Below are positions 1 through 58,772 of a DNA stretch of 64,000 nucleotides, piece after piece. Position 1 is the first letter of the stretch. Each line of letters opens with the position of its first letter. This DNA is from Loripinus fragilis (lineage: Eukaryota > Mollusca > Bivalvia > Lucinida > Lucinidae): assembly GCA_964019695.1 (NCBI GenBank), contig OZ026526.1:14722754-14786753 (forward strand), read 5' to 3'. The notes below the pieces were generated by a model. It did no database searches, was not told the origin of the DNA, and was given only the letters and a program-made list of their open reading frames with translations. The position numbers and the translations under genes were made by a program.

Positions 1-60
1 AATATAAAAACGAAACACAAATTCGGAAATGGGGCAAGTGGTGCGGGATTTATGTAGTGT

Positions 61-62
61 TG

Positions 63-118
<56 letters not shown>

Positions 119-119
119 T
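61..119. repeat. (TTA)n microsatellite
   Basis: About 19 TTA units run almost perfectly. They form the inner edge of the left inverted repeat; a shorter TAA tract lies in the mirrored place at about 1535-1552. Confidence 0.9.
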
Positions 120-278
120 AAAAGGAAGATTAACCTCGAAAGGAATTTGTTTTTGTTGTGAAATGATACAAACTGTCAGGGTCCGTGGAAACACCCCAAA
201 CCACCTCTAAACCATCCCAAACCACTTTCGTAACTTTTTGTGATAGTATCAATAATTGAAGAAGAATAGATAGATAAG

Positions 279-325
279 AAGAGAGAGAGAGAGAGAGAGA
301 GAGATAGATAGATAGATAGATCGTA
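279..325. repeat. (GA)n / (GATA)n microsatellite
   Basis: A GA run passes directly into GATA units. Open frames over it are low-complexity artefacts. Confidence 0.85.
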
Positions 326-1767
326 TTTTCTAAATTAACGTTGATTTTGGTGCTCATAAGAACCGTCTCATCGAGAAGACTCTTTTTGCGCCAACTATAA
401 TGCCTGAAATGACTGGAGAATAATTGATCTACGCATTATATTATATCCCACTAAACGGACCGATATTGGTCCGACATTGTGTGCTGCCTGGATTTATTTG
501 TTAGGTAGGACCTTTAGACGTATGGACAAACTTAATATTTTTAGATCCTTAAGTACTTATGTTACTTCTAAGCATGAAAACACATAATAAAATTGTACTG
601 ACTGACCAACGGACAGACAGACGGGTGGTGTGTAAAATTGTATTTTCTATCAGTTTTAACGTAAGTTTTTGGTGCTCAAAAGAACCGTCTCATCGTGAAG
701 ACTCTTTTGAGCACCAAATATGTTTATCTGAAAATATAATAGTTGATTTACGCATTATATCAAAACTAACATCAAAACTAAACATAAAAAGCGGGCCAGG
801 GTCGGCCCGCCAGCGAAATGCCATTTGAATGGCATTTTGTGGGCGGACCTATGTGGGTCCGACATAGTGTGCTGGCTGGGTTTACTTGTCATGACCTGCA
901 AAACGAAAAGATAGATTGATTACCTCTGTTCTCTCGTTCCTGTACTCCTGGATTTAAAGTTCTTGCCACCGCGTATACAATAAAATGATATCTCATAATA
1001 CTTCAGACGTTCATTAAGTTTTTTGGATGGCAATTTCGAATTCTAAACAGGAAAAGTCCTCAAACTTTTTCCCTATGTTCAGCATTTGAGCCATTCTGAC
1101 AAAGTGAGACTGAACATAATTTTCTTGGTGTTAGCGTGAATTAGGCGGTTACATCAAAAGTTATTATTATAGGTATAGTTATAGGTCTAGATACTGTTTG
1201 TACGAATTAGGCTAATTAAGTACGTTCTTAAGTTTTTCTGATGTCTTTGAAATTGGACAATCATTGTAATTTGTTCTTTTAAGTTTAAAGATGTTTTTGT
1301 GGTGTGTTACGCCGACCAATTAATCACAGAATGTTGTTCGCACCCTCGCTAATGACACAAACCGAAATTGAAAACAGCAAAAACAAACCATGAATAACAA
1401 GTTTTAATTTGATTCAATAATAATAATAATAATACTACTGTAAGCCCAATATTTACTGTCGTCGCCCTGGGCCCTGTCACCTGTTAAACTAACGGTACCG
1501 AGAGCCAACTCACGACGGTAAACATTGAAGGCATTATAATAATAATAATAACAACAACAACATAACATAAATCCCGCGCCACTTGTCCCAATTCCGAATT
1601 CGTGTCTCGTTTTTGTATTTACTATACAGAGTTATCCCACATTGCAAAAGGCGACTTACTGGACTGGTATTTCATAACACAACAACAAGGTATTTTCTAA
1701 CACTTATCATCATTTCTCATCAGGTTTATATGTCTGTACCTGTAGCCTGACATGGTACAATATACTA

Positions 1768-1862
1768 GGGGTATGGGTCCGTACCTCTAGCCTCCCAGGC
1801 TAGGGGTACGGATCCGTATCCCTAGCCTCCCAGGCTAGGGGTACGGATCCGTACCTCTAGCC
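1768..1862. repeat. Tandem palindromic repeat of ~46 bp
   Basis: The blocks GGGTACGGATCCGTA and CTAGCCTCCCAGGCTAG alternate about twice. Each block is itself close to palindromic, so the stretch can fold into several alternative hairpins. No coding potential is visible. Confidence 0.7.
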
Positions 1863-2795
1863 ACTGCCATTCTGAAAAGGTATTTTTTTCTCTAAAAAAT
1901 TGAACTCTCCTCGCTGTCAGCTTTTACGGAACTGTATTTAGCATCAGTAGTTAGAGACCGTTTGTAACTAATCAGCCCTATGGAGGTCGAATCAAAAGAG
2001 ACAGCTAGTTTGTCTTGAATATGATGGGCAATAAGTTGTAAAATTGGCCAAAGTGTACTGAGGTACCTTAAAACAAAATTGTGTCTATGTTGGATCAGTG
2101 TTCAAAAACTGACCTTTACAGGCCAATTAAAATAGATCAAAGGTGCAAGGTTATGCACTGATAATATATTACTCAATACAAAACAAATAGAACGATAATT
2201 AGACAGTTATGCATAACTAGATAATCAAAGAGAAACTGTGATCGAACTTGAACCTGGACTTGAACACAACGCAAGTGATCGTCTTTGAAAAATATGATGA
2301 ATGAAATTTTTACTCACGAAGTTGTGCGATCAAAAGCTGAACAAGAGGGCAAAAGCCTAATCCCTAACGGTACACTTTTCGCCATTTATCTCGCGTTTAC
2401 TGTTACACGAAAGAGGCACGGGCAGTTTTGTTTCTGTCTTGCTTATCACACGTTTTTCACTAGCTGTCAACTTGATCATGTGATCCCGGTGATTCGGAAA
2501 CCTCGTGATTTTTCCTTATGCGTGGGACTTTACTGTAAACATTCTAAAGTCACCGTTATCCACGGTAACCCTAAAATGCGTAAAGGACTCCTTTTCGCGA
2601 AAAGGACTTTTATTTTTGCGAAAAGGACTTTTATTATGGCTAAAACTATTTAGTAGGATTATGTTTGATATTTAATATTATAAAACTGAAGTAAAACGAT
2701 ATTAATCTATCAAAAAAAATCGTTTTTGAAACGATATTTCACGGAAATGGCAGATATATGACTTACCAAATTAAGAAAAGGACTTTGTATCTGAT

Positions 2796-2846
<51 letters not shown>

Positions 2847-2855
2847 TCTATCTAT

Positions 2856-2886
<31 letters not shown>

Positions 2887-3934
2887 TTCATTATTTGATT
2901 TCAGGGCCATCGTCGGCTTTTGGAAAGTTGTACGGCCATTGAACGCCGTCGACGTTCACCAAGTACCGAAGGCACGAGTGGGGGGAGAGCACGAGTGGGG
3001 GTACAACCCCTTCTCGTTAGGGGGGTTTGGGAATCTCCCCCATGAACATTTTGTAATTAAAGATGACTAAAGAAGCGATTCTGTTGCACTTTGAGACCAT
3101 TTTTGCTTGTGAAACTCAGCTTATTTTACAGACATTATAGCCTTATTTCAAATGCCTACCACATACGTTTTCGACTGCACCCCATCCCCCTCCCACAACC
3201 ACCAAAATATCGGGTCTCATCAAAGTTAACTGATTCTTCTAAAAGTATCAGTTAATTCTGATACAGATATCCCCGCTATAGTTGTTTCTTTTATTTTCAT
3301 TTTTTTTAAATATCATTTTCTTTTTATTTTATTTTTTATCTATTGTTTTTGTGTTATTTATTTTTTTCTTCTTCTTTATATCTGTTCATTTTATTTACGT
3401 ACATGTAAACTTATGTACATTTAAACCAGGGCACATAATTCTGAGGCCTTTAGATAAAAGTGCGTAATAAAAAATGTTTTCCCTTTTTCTAAACCAAAAA
3501 CATATGTCATGGGTACTCAAAATACCGTCTCATCGACGCGATTTTTGTGAGAACTCAGAACAAATGCTAAATTTTCTACCAAAAGATAAGCATTGGGTAG
3601 ACAAAAAGAATCGTCTTCATGAGACGGTTCTTTTGCGCACCCATTACGAATGTTCAAACTGATGGCTGAGAAAATATTCTCAATTCCACGCTGAACTATG
3701 TTCGTCTATCTGCATGATTCTGTAGAATAACTGTGCGCCAAGAGAAGTCTAAAATCAGGCTGTGCCTTTAACCTGTCTGATTGTCAGTCTTCGCTAGGCG
3801 GAGTGCCTATAGAGTACACTGTGTAAACCCTTCAGACTGCGCGGATGTGCATCTTAGATGGACACAGGTGTAATTATTTGCTATGCTATGCCATTATTTA
3901 GTATACGTTTAGTTTAGAAACTACACAACTGAAA
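1863..3934. other. No gene seen; simple repeats and one hairpin
   Basis: A 122-codon open frame at 2285-2653 has no recognisable domain and no splice context, and its C-terminus is a short internal repeat of the base sequence, so it is treated as chance. A (TATT)n tract lies at 2797-2887. A loose inverted repeat around the arm GAGACGGTTCTTTT lies at about 3505-3650. Poly-T-rich DNA fills 3282-3400. Confidence 0.6.
2797..2887. repeat. (TATT)n microsatellite
   Basis: Over 20 tandem TATT/TTTA units are interrupted once by TATC units. Confidence 0.92.
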
Positions 3935-4230
3935 TTAAAACTTTCCAAACACGCACCTTCCTCGTTCGTTTCTTGCAGTGAACTCGTTCGCGATTGCTTT
4001 CAAGTCGAGAGCGTCTGTTTTTTCTTTGTGTACATGTAAGGTAATAAGATTGTTCATTCTCGCCTGAATCATAGTACTCCTTAAATAAGTTTTCACTCTG
4101 CGCAAAGCTGAAAATGTTCTTTCACTGGTGGCATTTGCTGCTGGAATCACCAAAAGTCTAATGACGAGAGTCACAAATTCAGAATAGATCGCTCGCATTG
4201 CTGGTTTGAGCTCACGTAGGTAGCCAAATA
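3935..4230 (-). pseudogene. hAT transposase C-terminal (dimerisation) fragment
   Basis: The minus strand encodes about 95 residues ending at a stop at 3935. They contain the block NATSERTFSALRRVKTYLRS followed by RMNNLITLHVH, which is the signature of the hAT C-terminal dimerisation region in the ZMYM/TTF-type zinc-finger hAT proteins of animals. No DDE catalytic region or N-terminal zinc finger is found upstream on that strand within several hundred bases, and full hAT transposases are 500-800 residues. This is therefore a relic or 5'-truncated copy. Its last residues may be arbitrary read-through. A separate domesticated exon is possible but there is no evidence for one. Confidence 0.75.
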
Positions 4231-5678
4231 TATCTGATAGTTTGATTGTGCCACTGCCTTCATTTTTCTAGCTAGTCTCTGTAGCTGAGTAAACTGGTTT
4301 GAGTCTAGCTTTGTCGGACAAACCGACAGGGTTTGTCGCGTCGCGGTCCAATTATAATTACTGTTTTACATTTCTTAATCGTATTTTGTTTAACCACTGT
4401 CTTTCACACCCTGAGGCAGACGAAATATTGACCAGCACGCGGTTTATCATTTAATATTATTCATCTTTGATCATCGCAAAATCGGTCATTAATAGAGGTA
4501 GGAAACATGAGCACTAGATGTCTACACAGCCTGTAGTATATGACAATCATGAAAGTTATACACAAATTCGATTTTCTGGCGACACATAAACAGATGGACA
4601 GCTATCAACGAAAAGTTGCATTTTGGCTCAGCATGTTACTTTTGCTTACTATTTTATTAACTAGAATAATTGGCTGATATTAGAAATATAGAAAATGGCT
4701 TATAAACTTCATCTACTGGAAGATTTAAAACTATTTATTTGTGAGTTTCGTCTGGGCGACAGATTTAAATGCCATCGAAAGAACCATTAATAACCAAACA
4801 GGAATCCCCATTTTTTTCACTGTTTGTATGCTTATTATGGGATACTATTATCGTCTATCCCATGCATTGAATACAAAGCTATTTACTGAAAATCAGTGTA
4901 AATGACTCAGCCAATTTTTTTTTTCTAAATTCAAAACTCACTCACATCGGATAATATTGATCGCCAGAGTTAAGGAAGATATAGACAGCGTGCAGGCTTT
5001 TGTTCAGTGCCTGTCACGATGGAAAAAGAAGATATTATCTGTTGCCATTAACAGATAGTGATCCGGTGCCTCCGTGAAAGGTTAACAATTTCTATTTCGT
5101 TTATTAAGAATGTAAATTTCCGACAACGAGTTGTTACCACTATTCAAAATCATATCACGATGTCAATATAATATCCAAGATATGTACAAATTCAAATAAG
5201 TAGCAGCCAAAGTGGACACTGTTCTCTTCTTTACCCTCAGTCCAGCGCATATTAAACACTAGTGCCCTCGGGCGCTGGGACTCACACCAGAGAATGGCTC
5301 TTCATAGGGTCAGGGAAATTCTTATTCAGCCCACCACCCAGCTATGATGATGGACAGTACTTTCAATAAGACTTTACATGAAAAAGTTTAAGTTAAGTTG
5401 AGGAAAATATTTTTTTTTTAAGTTTTTCCTTTTGGTTGCCATAGCAACCAGAATTTTGCATGGAATGAAACAAATTTGAAAGTGGACCACCCAAGGATAT
5501 TCCTGTGAAGTTTGGTGAAATTCCACCGATGGACTTAGGGGATTTTATTTAAAGGAAACGGACATCATTGGTCACAATATAGCTCACCTTGAGTCTATGG
5601 CTCAGGTGAGCTAAAACAGAGCACAAACTTGAATACTAGAGTTTCGGAAATTCCGTGAACAGATTGGCTATGCTAAAT

Positions 5679-6060
5679 CCCAGGGTGTGTGTGTGTGGTG
5701 GTGGTGGTGGTGGTGGTGGGGGGGGGGGGTACTCTGATATTTCATATATACGTAGGCCTGGTCCATTTTTGGGGGTTCAAAATTTTGAATTTCAATATTT
5801 TTTTTATTTTTTTTTTTTTGGGGGGGGGGGGGGGTCAGAAAAAAATATATTTATTAGGATATGAACATGATAATGATTTTGTGGATATTTGGGGGATAAT
5901 TGCAAAACTGAACTATTTTGGGGATCATTTCTATGTATTTAATGGTCTTTTCGTAAGGTCAAGGTACCCAATATTTTTGGGGGATGCTAAAATTTAAAAT
6001 ATTTTTTAGGTACGCCTGATATTCCAGATATTTTTTTTGGGGGGGGGGCGGGGGCACAAC
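5679..6060. repeat. G-rich dispersed repeat, copy 1
   Basis: This shares the core GGGGGTTCAAAATTTTGAAT and flanking TTTGGGG blocks with the copy at 20707-21110. Both begin and end with G runs of eight or more, which could form quadruplexes. The repeated TTTTGGGG motifs suggest degenerate repeats of about 40 bp. Open frames here encode glycine or valine runs and are not genes. Confidence 0.65.
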
Positions 6061-6194
6061 TAACATCCGGAAAACAGAGAGTCTGGGTTTCAAAGGTAAT
6101 GTCCGATGTGATTATGTACCGTGTGCGGAGGTGGGGGAGAGTGGGGATGATGGACACCTGTGTAACTTGTATTCCGAAATTTCAAAAGACACGA

Positions 6195-6335
6195 CCCCCT
6201 TGTTTTATGCGAGCGACAGCAAGGGAGCTGCTAGAACCAGTTTACACCTTTGGTAAGGTGCGGCCTGGATTCAAACCGCGACCTCCCGCTCCGAAAGTGT
6301 GCGCTCTACCAACTGAACTGAACCCATCTATTTAT
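6195..6335 (-). repeat. tRNA-derived SINE head, minus strand
   Basis: Read on the minus strand, the tract from about 6325 to 6250 has an A-box-like AGTTGGTAGAGCG and a B box GGTTTGAATCC at tRNA-like spacing. The body beyond the B box is degenerate. Confidence 0.6.
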
Positions 6336-6721
6336 ACACCTCCTTCCACGATGTTGTTGGGATGGTTGTGCAAGCTTGTATGTTTGTTTTTGTTGTTGCT
6401 TCTGTTGTGTTCACATTGAAAACGTGCGCTAATTCATTTATCTGGATAAAGGATGCACATAATCCCAACATAAATGGCATGCAGCTGATCAAATACATGA
6501 TCAAGTATGATGATAATCATTTACTTCCAGAGAAAATGTTCGAAAATGGTTAATGTTAACATTAGTTTACTAGGGACAATATTTAACCTTTGTGCGGCTT
6601 CTTCCTTCTGGTTTGATACAATAAACTTGGTATAGTCTGTTATACATATCTAGGCGTGTCAGGTTATAATTAAAAAAATATAGTATTTTTTTATCTGACG
6701 ATCTTTTTATACCTTAACAAA

Positions 6722-6782
6722 CAGTGTAGACCCTAATGAAATGCCGCATAATGCGGCATTTTATCTGGTCTTCACTGCTTGT
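6722..6782. repeat. Dispersed hairpin (outer arms ACAGTGTAGACC)
   Basis: Outer arms related to ACAGTG(T/A)(A/G)GACC surround the perfect inner palindrome AAATGCCGCAT/AATGCGGCATTT. Related hairpins at 9101-9170, 48010-48070 and 53878-53945 share the arms and a similar inner stem. Confidence 0.65.
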
Positions 6783-7691
6783 AAAAGTACCTGTTTAGGG
6801 GTTCTCTATACAAAGGGATCCCAAATCCACGTAGAAAGAGGTAAAGTTTATTTACAAAGGGATTGGTATCTGGTACATGCAAAGCGAGCGCTGATGTATG
6901 CGTGGCACCATCTAGGCATTATATCTATCATCCAACGTATTATCTAAAATTCCTTGGTACCGTCCTTTTTGCTCTTGTAATGCCCGGCCAAGCTGTTGCA
7001 AATTGTTTCAACACTGGGGGTCTGTTGCGTACCCGGCGACCTATACTAAGACGTCCCAAATGCGTTTAGTGGGGGATACCCGGGGGCATATAGGGGAAGT
7101 TAGCTTGCCACGGCAGTTCAGATTACATCTTACTGACTCTGAAAGTCGTATTTCGCATTAGGCTACATTAGGCTACAAATACGGTTGGGTGCTTGAATGG
7201 GTTTTCCATATTTCTCAACAAAATATGAGCCAGTGCGCGACATTTCCAACAATTTGGACGTGACGTCAGAAACGTGACAAACGAGGGAAAACGTCCGCGT
7301 TATTATCGTATGCGAACAACTGACAAGCCGTCAACGTAATTAAGTTTTTCAATCGATTTTCGTACCGTTTTTACGAACCAGGCGAGTCTTCGTACTAGAA
7401 TGGATGAACTGGATGTTAGTACAAATGAACCCTTTGTTTTCTTTTCAGGTGAATTCAACGAATAAATCCGTTCAAGCCATTTATCGGCGGGTGGAGTAAG
7501 AGAACAGACGTCATGCTTCTTTTTACAAGAAATATGTATAGTTAAATGTGAAAATCAATATGACCGTTGAAATGGCTTTTAGTAAGTTGATTGCGATGTA
7601 AAATAATTAAAAATCGGGAAATTCAGAAGTTGATCAAATCTATATAACGTATCTTTTCTCGCTTACTCATTTTTTTAATTACTTATATTAT

Positions 7692-8427
7692 TGTTACGCT
7701 AAAATAGATCTACGAGCGGTCTACGGTGCTAGATACATGTAAGTAAGCGTGGTAGCTCAGTGGTTAGGCACTTGCCTCTGGTGCTAGAGGTCCCAGGTTC
7801 GATCCCCGCTCGCGACGAGGAAAATTTCGGTGTCCAAACACGCTTTCCCTAGTGTCATTTGCAGGGATGACACTAGATAAGTGCATCGTCCTTTGGATCG
7901 GGACGTTAACTGGATGTCCCCTGTGCAGGGAGAGTCACCCCTTGTGCAGGTTAAAGAACCCTACGGTAATTTCGATATTGTTACTTGTAGGCTTTCATCC
8001 TGCAACCCGGAGTGTACAAAGTACACCTGCCGATAATACTCGAAAGAGGGTCTGGCAGTATATAGAGAAAGAGAAGGAGAGAAGGTACCTTGATGTACTT
8101 CTACATACATGAGACACTGGGACCGACAGCGAATTTATTTTGCTCTTTTTTCATTATGAACCGTTCTAAACATCATTTTCTTCCTTTTTTTTCTTTCCAG
8201 CTTTGCTAATTGCCGTCATCAGACATTTAGTAAAATTATAATTGTTACGCTAAAATAGATCTACGAGCGGTCTACGGTGCAAGATAAGTACCTTGATGTA
8301 CTTTTACATACATGAGACACTGGGACCGACAGCGAATTAATTATGCTCTTTTTTCATTATGAACATCAGTTTCTTCCTTTTTTTCTTTCCAGTTTTGCTA
8401 ATTGCCGTTACCAAACATTTAATAAAA
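7692..8427. repeat. Tandem duplication, one copy split by a SINE
   Basis: The unit beginning GTTACGCTAAAATAGATC and containing GAGACACTGGGACCGACAG occurs twice, with unit starts at about 7692 and 8244. The second unit is compact, about 185 bp. The first is split after GGTCTACGGTGC by about 340 bp containing a SINE. The second unit therefore preserves an approximation of the empty insertion site. Confidence 0.75.
7745..8085 (+). mobile_element. tRNA-derived SINE (Meta-SINE-like)
   Basis: The head has an A box (TGGTAGCTCAGTGG) and a B box (GGTTCGATCCC) at tRNA spacing. The body contains GGATCGGGACGTTAACTGG and a stretch ending GTTAAAGAACCC, which resembles the conserved central domain of the MetaSINE family described from bivalves and other animals. 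It interrupts one copy of a tandem duplication. The 86-codon open frame across it is incidental. Family assignment is from memory of the motif only. Confidence 0.75.
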
Positions 8428-8433
8428 TTTTGA

Positions 8434-8441
8434 ACACACAC

Positions 8442-8476
<35 letters not shown>
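8434..8476. repeat. (CA)n microsatellite
   Basis: About 20 CA units with one CG interruption. Confidence 0.95.
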
Positions 8477-8477
<1 letters not shown>

Positions 8478-8499
8478 CTTCTACGAATTTGCATATCTT

Positions 8500-11400
8500 G
8501 GCATTAAAGAGGATGCCAATGGGGTTTACTGATTAGCGAATAATAATTAGCGAATTTTGGCCCTAAAATTTAACGGTCATCGATTTTTAGGGTTACTTTT
8601 ACCGAATAGCGGAGTGAGAGGTGCTAATTTTTGGCGAATTTTGGCCTAAAATATAATGATTCGCGATTGCTGGGCTAAAAAATTACCGAAGGGCGGGAAT
8701 GGCGCGTTTTAACTGTTAGCGAATTCGATGATTTTTTTTACAGTAACCCGTCTTATTGATTTATCTGAAGTTGTGTCCCTTGCTTCAAGACGGTTTGATA
8801 TAAATACGTGTACCATTGAGTAGACAGCGAAAACTGAGCAGACTTGGCTGATACAGATCCAGGCTGATCTACAGAGTGAAAACTAATGATTTACAGATCA
8901 CCAAACCCTGAAGTCTTTGATTGATTTGTCAATGAGTGGCTTCATTCGCCGTTAGTGCTGAGAAAATAAAATATTAAGTCAAACTACCGATCAAACACGT
9001 ACATGATCGTACATTTATGTGACAGTAACACACTTTAGTAATTTCGGCACTGCCTCTAACCCTTCGTATACGGGAGACCCCTAAACGGATACTTTTACAA
9101 ACAGTGAAGACACAGATGAAATGCCACATAATGCAGAATTTCATCAGGGTCTATACTGTTTGTTAAGGTGTATCAAATCTTCAGACAAGAAAAAATTACA
9201 TTTTTTAAGTTAAAACCTGACACCCCTAGGTATTTACAGTGGCCTATCCTAAGATTATTGTATCAAACCAGAAGGAAGGATCCATTTGTATATCGGAGGT
9301 AAGAAGTGAGCAGCTTATTATCATTAATTAGTCATTTATTAGCGACCATGGAGCAAAGGGAAGTGATGTTGGCCTTTAAAGCGCAAACAAAACTGCATCT
9401 GAAAATTTCATTGCTGCATATACTTGCTTACATTATTGACTGATGTAAGCATACAGGCACACTGTGTGGTGCCAGATCAAACTCTGTCACATCAGGAACA
9501 GTCTGATCTGGGTCTACATTTTTTGTCGAAGAGGCTTCTAAAAGATTCCCGCAGACGACCAATGCAGGTGATTTTTGTTACAATTGACATGCTTATTTTG
9601 TGACGTAGTTTGCGCCAAATATACACTTTGTTGCCTGTTACATGTAACATTCAGTGTATAAAAAAGCCACAATTGCTGACAAAGAATTGTTTTTTTATAT
9701 ATGCATTTCATTTGCATCAACACTCCTACGACTAGGGTCTGTGCTATTTATAGAACTCCTTTAGGCTGCTATGAAAACCTGATCAGATCTGATCTATTTA
9801 ATTACTCTAGTCGTAAGAGTGTCAAGCAGTCTTGAAAATTAGTTTTTATCGCCAAAATGGCATGCCAGCCAGCTAACATCTTTTACTGACCTCCTCCCTG
9901 GAAAATTACAAGTTATCATATATTTCCTAGAAGAGAAACTGGCACGAACCTCTCACGACCCCCCCCCCCCCACCTCCCCATTGGAGTTGTCTGGATCCGC
10001 GCGGCGCCACGCATTTCTGACGGTGGAATTTTATTTTCTATTTTCGCGTTTTTGCATGAAGTAGGTTTAGCTATCATACTTTCTAGAACTAATTGATAGG
10101 ACTGCGCGGATGCACAGGCTGATCTGCACCTTTTTTTTTGTTTATATGCAACAAAGCCAAGTTTCTCGCAAAAAGGTACATACGGAATGAGGTAAATAAA
10201 GAAAACCCTGATCGGATGTCACGATCACCTGTTCAAAAGTAAAATTGTGAGGAATTTTAAGTAAACAAGCCCGGACGGTATAAATTTATTCAAAAACGAG
10301 ACGCTTTTTCGAAAATAAAATCTATCAAAGCAAACAATTGCTCATGGATGTACTATACACAGCCACCTAGTGGGACAATAAGTCTAACTTTAGACATGCA
10401 CCTTCATCTACAATCCTTTTATGTGTATTTGAACAGTTATGCCCCCAGCAAGACCGTGCGGATGTGCAGGCTCGTCTGAGCCTTCGCTGGTCGCATGTGC
10501 GAGAGGTACCATAATCTCATGAACTGCCTCGTTTCATTGACAGCTAAATGTAAAGCATGACGCAGAAGCATGCAAAACTCACTTTACATCTTGGTTTGTG
10601 CGTCTTTGCGTACATGTGATCTCAGTGTAATGATCAACTGGAATCGTCGTCTTTGTTTGATAAAATGGTCCAGTTTGTGAATAAGATAGGATATACACTG
10701 TATACACTTATTTCATTACGAACGTTTTGGTGAACTTAGAAAACTGTCAGCTCGTATAGAATTAATGTTCGCATATTTAAAGCACAGCAGCTGAGCTTAT
10801 CAAATTAGTGGGAGTACGCAGATGTCTAGATTTTTCGGCCTAAATCTTCATCCACTTCAAAACTTTGAGTTAGAGAGAAGCGAGTCCCTGTCGAAATAAC
10901 GCTAAAATAAGCTGTGGGTTTTGGTGGTGTTGGTATAAGGATTCATGCGCTTAGATTCCGTATCGAGAATATTGATCGGACAGGCTCAATGATCACAGAC
11001 ACGCATGTTCACAACTGATTTAAGACACTTTGTGCCCGCGCACTTGGTTGTGTACATGTATTTGATTTTTGTCATGACTGGACAAAATGCGACAAAGGCG
11101 TGCATCAGACCGACGTTCATTGTACCAAGCGTTTAACAATATAAAACTTTGGCATGCATCAATGCTGGATACTCGCTAGCGACACTGAAGGCCGCACTGA
11201 CAGACGAAACAGTATTGTTCCGCTGATCTGTTCGTAAACTGGCGTGCACGACGGAAGGAAAACAAAAGTATCGTAGACAGACACATTGTCTAGTGGACTG
11301 AGCTGGCGTCTGAATCAGCCATTGATTGAGGATTAAGCCACCGAATTACAAACCAAACGGATTTTCACGCGCACCCTGCTACGTGTATGCGCCATTTGCC

Positions 11401-12060
11401 TAAAATGCCCATTCAATCTGATGGGAGAATTTTCACTGTGCGTTGAGTACGTAAAGATGTACGCTTTCTAAAAGCGGACAACAATAACGCAGTTCAAATT
11501 ATGCGTATGTCCAAACTGATTATAGTTTAGGTTGGGCGCTCCCGTAATTACGTTTGTTTTGCCACGCAGCGGCTTTATTTGTGATGTCACAAGCTCCGTT
11601 TATATTCAATTGTTATATTTGTTAAAGTTTGTCACCAGTTGTTTGCCCTAGTTGCTTTCAAAAAGAAATTGAATAGTTTTGCGACATAACTCTGACGTTC
11701 TTATGTTGTTTTATTAACTTCATGACGTAACGTCATTTTCTAAATTTCATTGACCCTTCTCCCCTTTGACAACCAATATCTCGAGAACGGATCGCAACAA
11801 AACAAAAATTAATGTACCATTTTAAAGCGCATTGTCCAATCTATCAAAAAATACCAAAACACGAAAATCCATATTTTGGTCCATTTTGTTGGTTTTGTCA
11901 CGCACTGGCTCATATATTATAACGTGGATTTTCATTAGAACCATCTTATCAATGCTGTTCAATAAATACCCGCAAAAAGCCACAAGATATTTTATGTCTT
12001 AATGATCATTTAATTATCATTAAATACCACAGATATAGCCATACATAAGTCGCTGAAACC
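8500..12060. other. No gene seen upstream of CFAP44
   Basis: Degenerate repeats include a GAATTTTGGCC repeat at about 8530-8650, hairpins at 9101-9170 and 9455-9525, and a GACTGCGCGGATGCACAGG fragment at about 10100. A block around 11880-11915 containing GCACTGGCTCATAT is inverted relative to one at about 7225-7245 (ATATGAGCCAGTGC), so a 4.7-kb inverted-repeat element may span the interval. No coding exon with convincing splice signals was recognised. Confidence 0.45.
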
Positions 12061-12218
12061 TCGGACCCAGTATATGTTTATTTGGTCCGAGCTGAAACGA
12101 AGGTTGCCACTGTTGGGGAGTTTGAAACGGTACGTGACAATTAATGGGGAGTTTTATTCGATACTGTGTTTTACCTTTGCGCATGCGTAGACAGCTTAGC
12201 AACAGACAGCAATCCAAG
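12061..12218 (+). promoter_or_regulatory. CFAP44: Putative CFAP44 promoter / 5' UTR with cilia-type motifs
   Basis: Directly upstream of the start codon lies a forkhead-type core TGTTTAT (12075-12081). A left X-box half-site GTTGCC lies at 12103-12108. An imperfect X box, GTAGAC-5 nt-AGCAAC, lies at 12187-12203; its right half fits RGYAAC, its left half has one mismatch and the spacer is longer than usual. FOXJ1 and RFX factors control motile-cilium genes in animals, so the placement is suggestive. No TATA box is evident. The transcription start is not known and the motifs are short enough to occur by chance. Confidence 0.35.
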
Positions 12219-58516
<46,298 letters not shown>

Positions 58517-58772
58517 GTTTGTAACTTCTTCACTTCAATAAAGGTTCGCCAACCTATTTCAAGTAGGGATCAGAGATACCTGAATTTGGGAAAATTTTCT
58601 CACTTAAAACACTACTAATCCTAGCTTCAGACATGCATAATGAAGCAAGCAGATTTTAATGTTTCCGAGAAGCACTACGGGCTTCACAGACATTAAAATA
58701 GGTAATGTTTTTCATCATCCAGTGCAAGCTTAAAATATGAAATTCAATCCTTGCAAACCATTAAAATGAAAT

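Larger units (their letters stand above)
1..1620. mobile_element. Non-autonomous element with ~85-bp terminal inverted repeats
   Basis: The first ~85 bases and the segment at about 1530-1620 are inverted copies of each other. Each has a unique block (AATTCGGAA, CAAGTGG, GCGGGATTTATG) that runs inward into a TTA/TAA trinucleotide tract. No transposase is readable between them. The interior holds hairpins based on the arm AAGAACCGTCTCATCG (about 340-400 and 660-715), which recur elsewhere in the window. The left end coincides with the window edge, so the element may extend further left and no target-site duplication can be tested. Superfamily is unknown. Confidence 0.6.
4260..7190. other. No gene seen; dispersed repeat fragments
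   Basis: The stretch contains fragments of the CTAGTCTCTGTAGCTGAG element that recurs around exon 12 and in introns 5, 14 and 17 (about 4265-4330). It also has a repeat ending in the hairpin TAGCTCACC...GGTGAGCTAA at about 5580-5612, a G-rich dispersed repeat, one SINE head and one hairpin, each listed separately. No exon-like open frame with splice signals was found. Confidence 0.5.

Noticed and set aside
2285..2653. 122-codon + strand frame
   Set aside because: No recognisable domain, repetitive C-terminus caused by a tandem AAAGGACTTTTAT-like repeat, and no neighbouring exon or promoter evidence.
5655..5997. Glycine- and valine-run frames
   Set aside because: Translations of GGT and G runs in a dispersed repeat.
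7745..7820. Possible functional tRNA gene
   Set aside because: A and B boxes are present but the sequence does not fold convincingly into a tRNA cloverleaf and continues into a SINE body.
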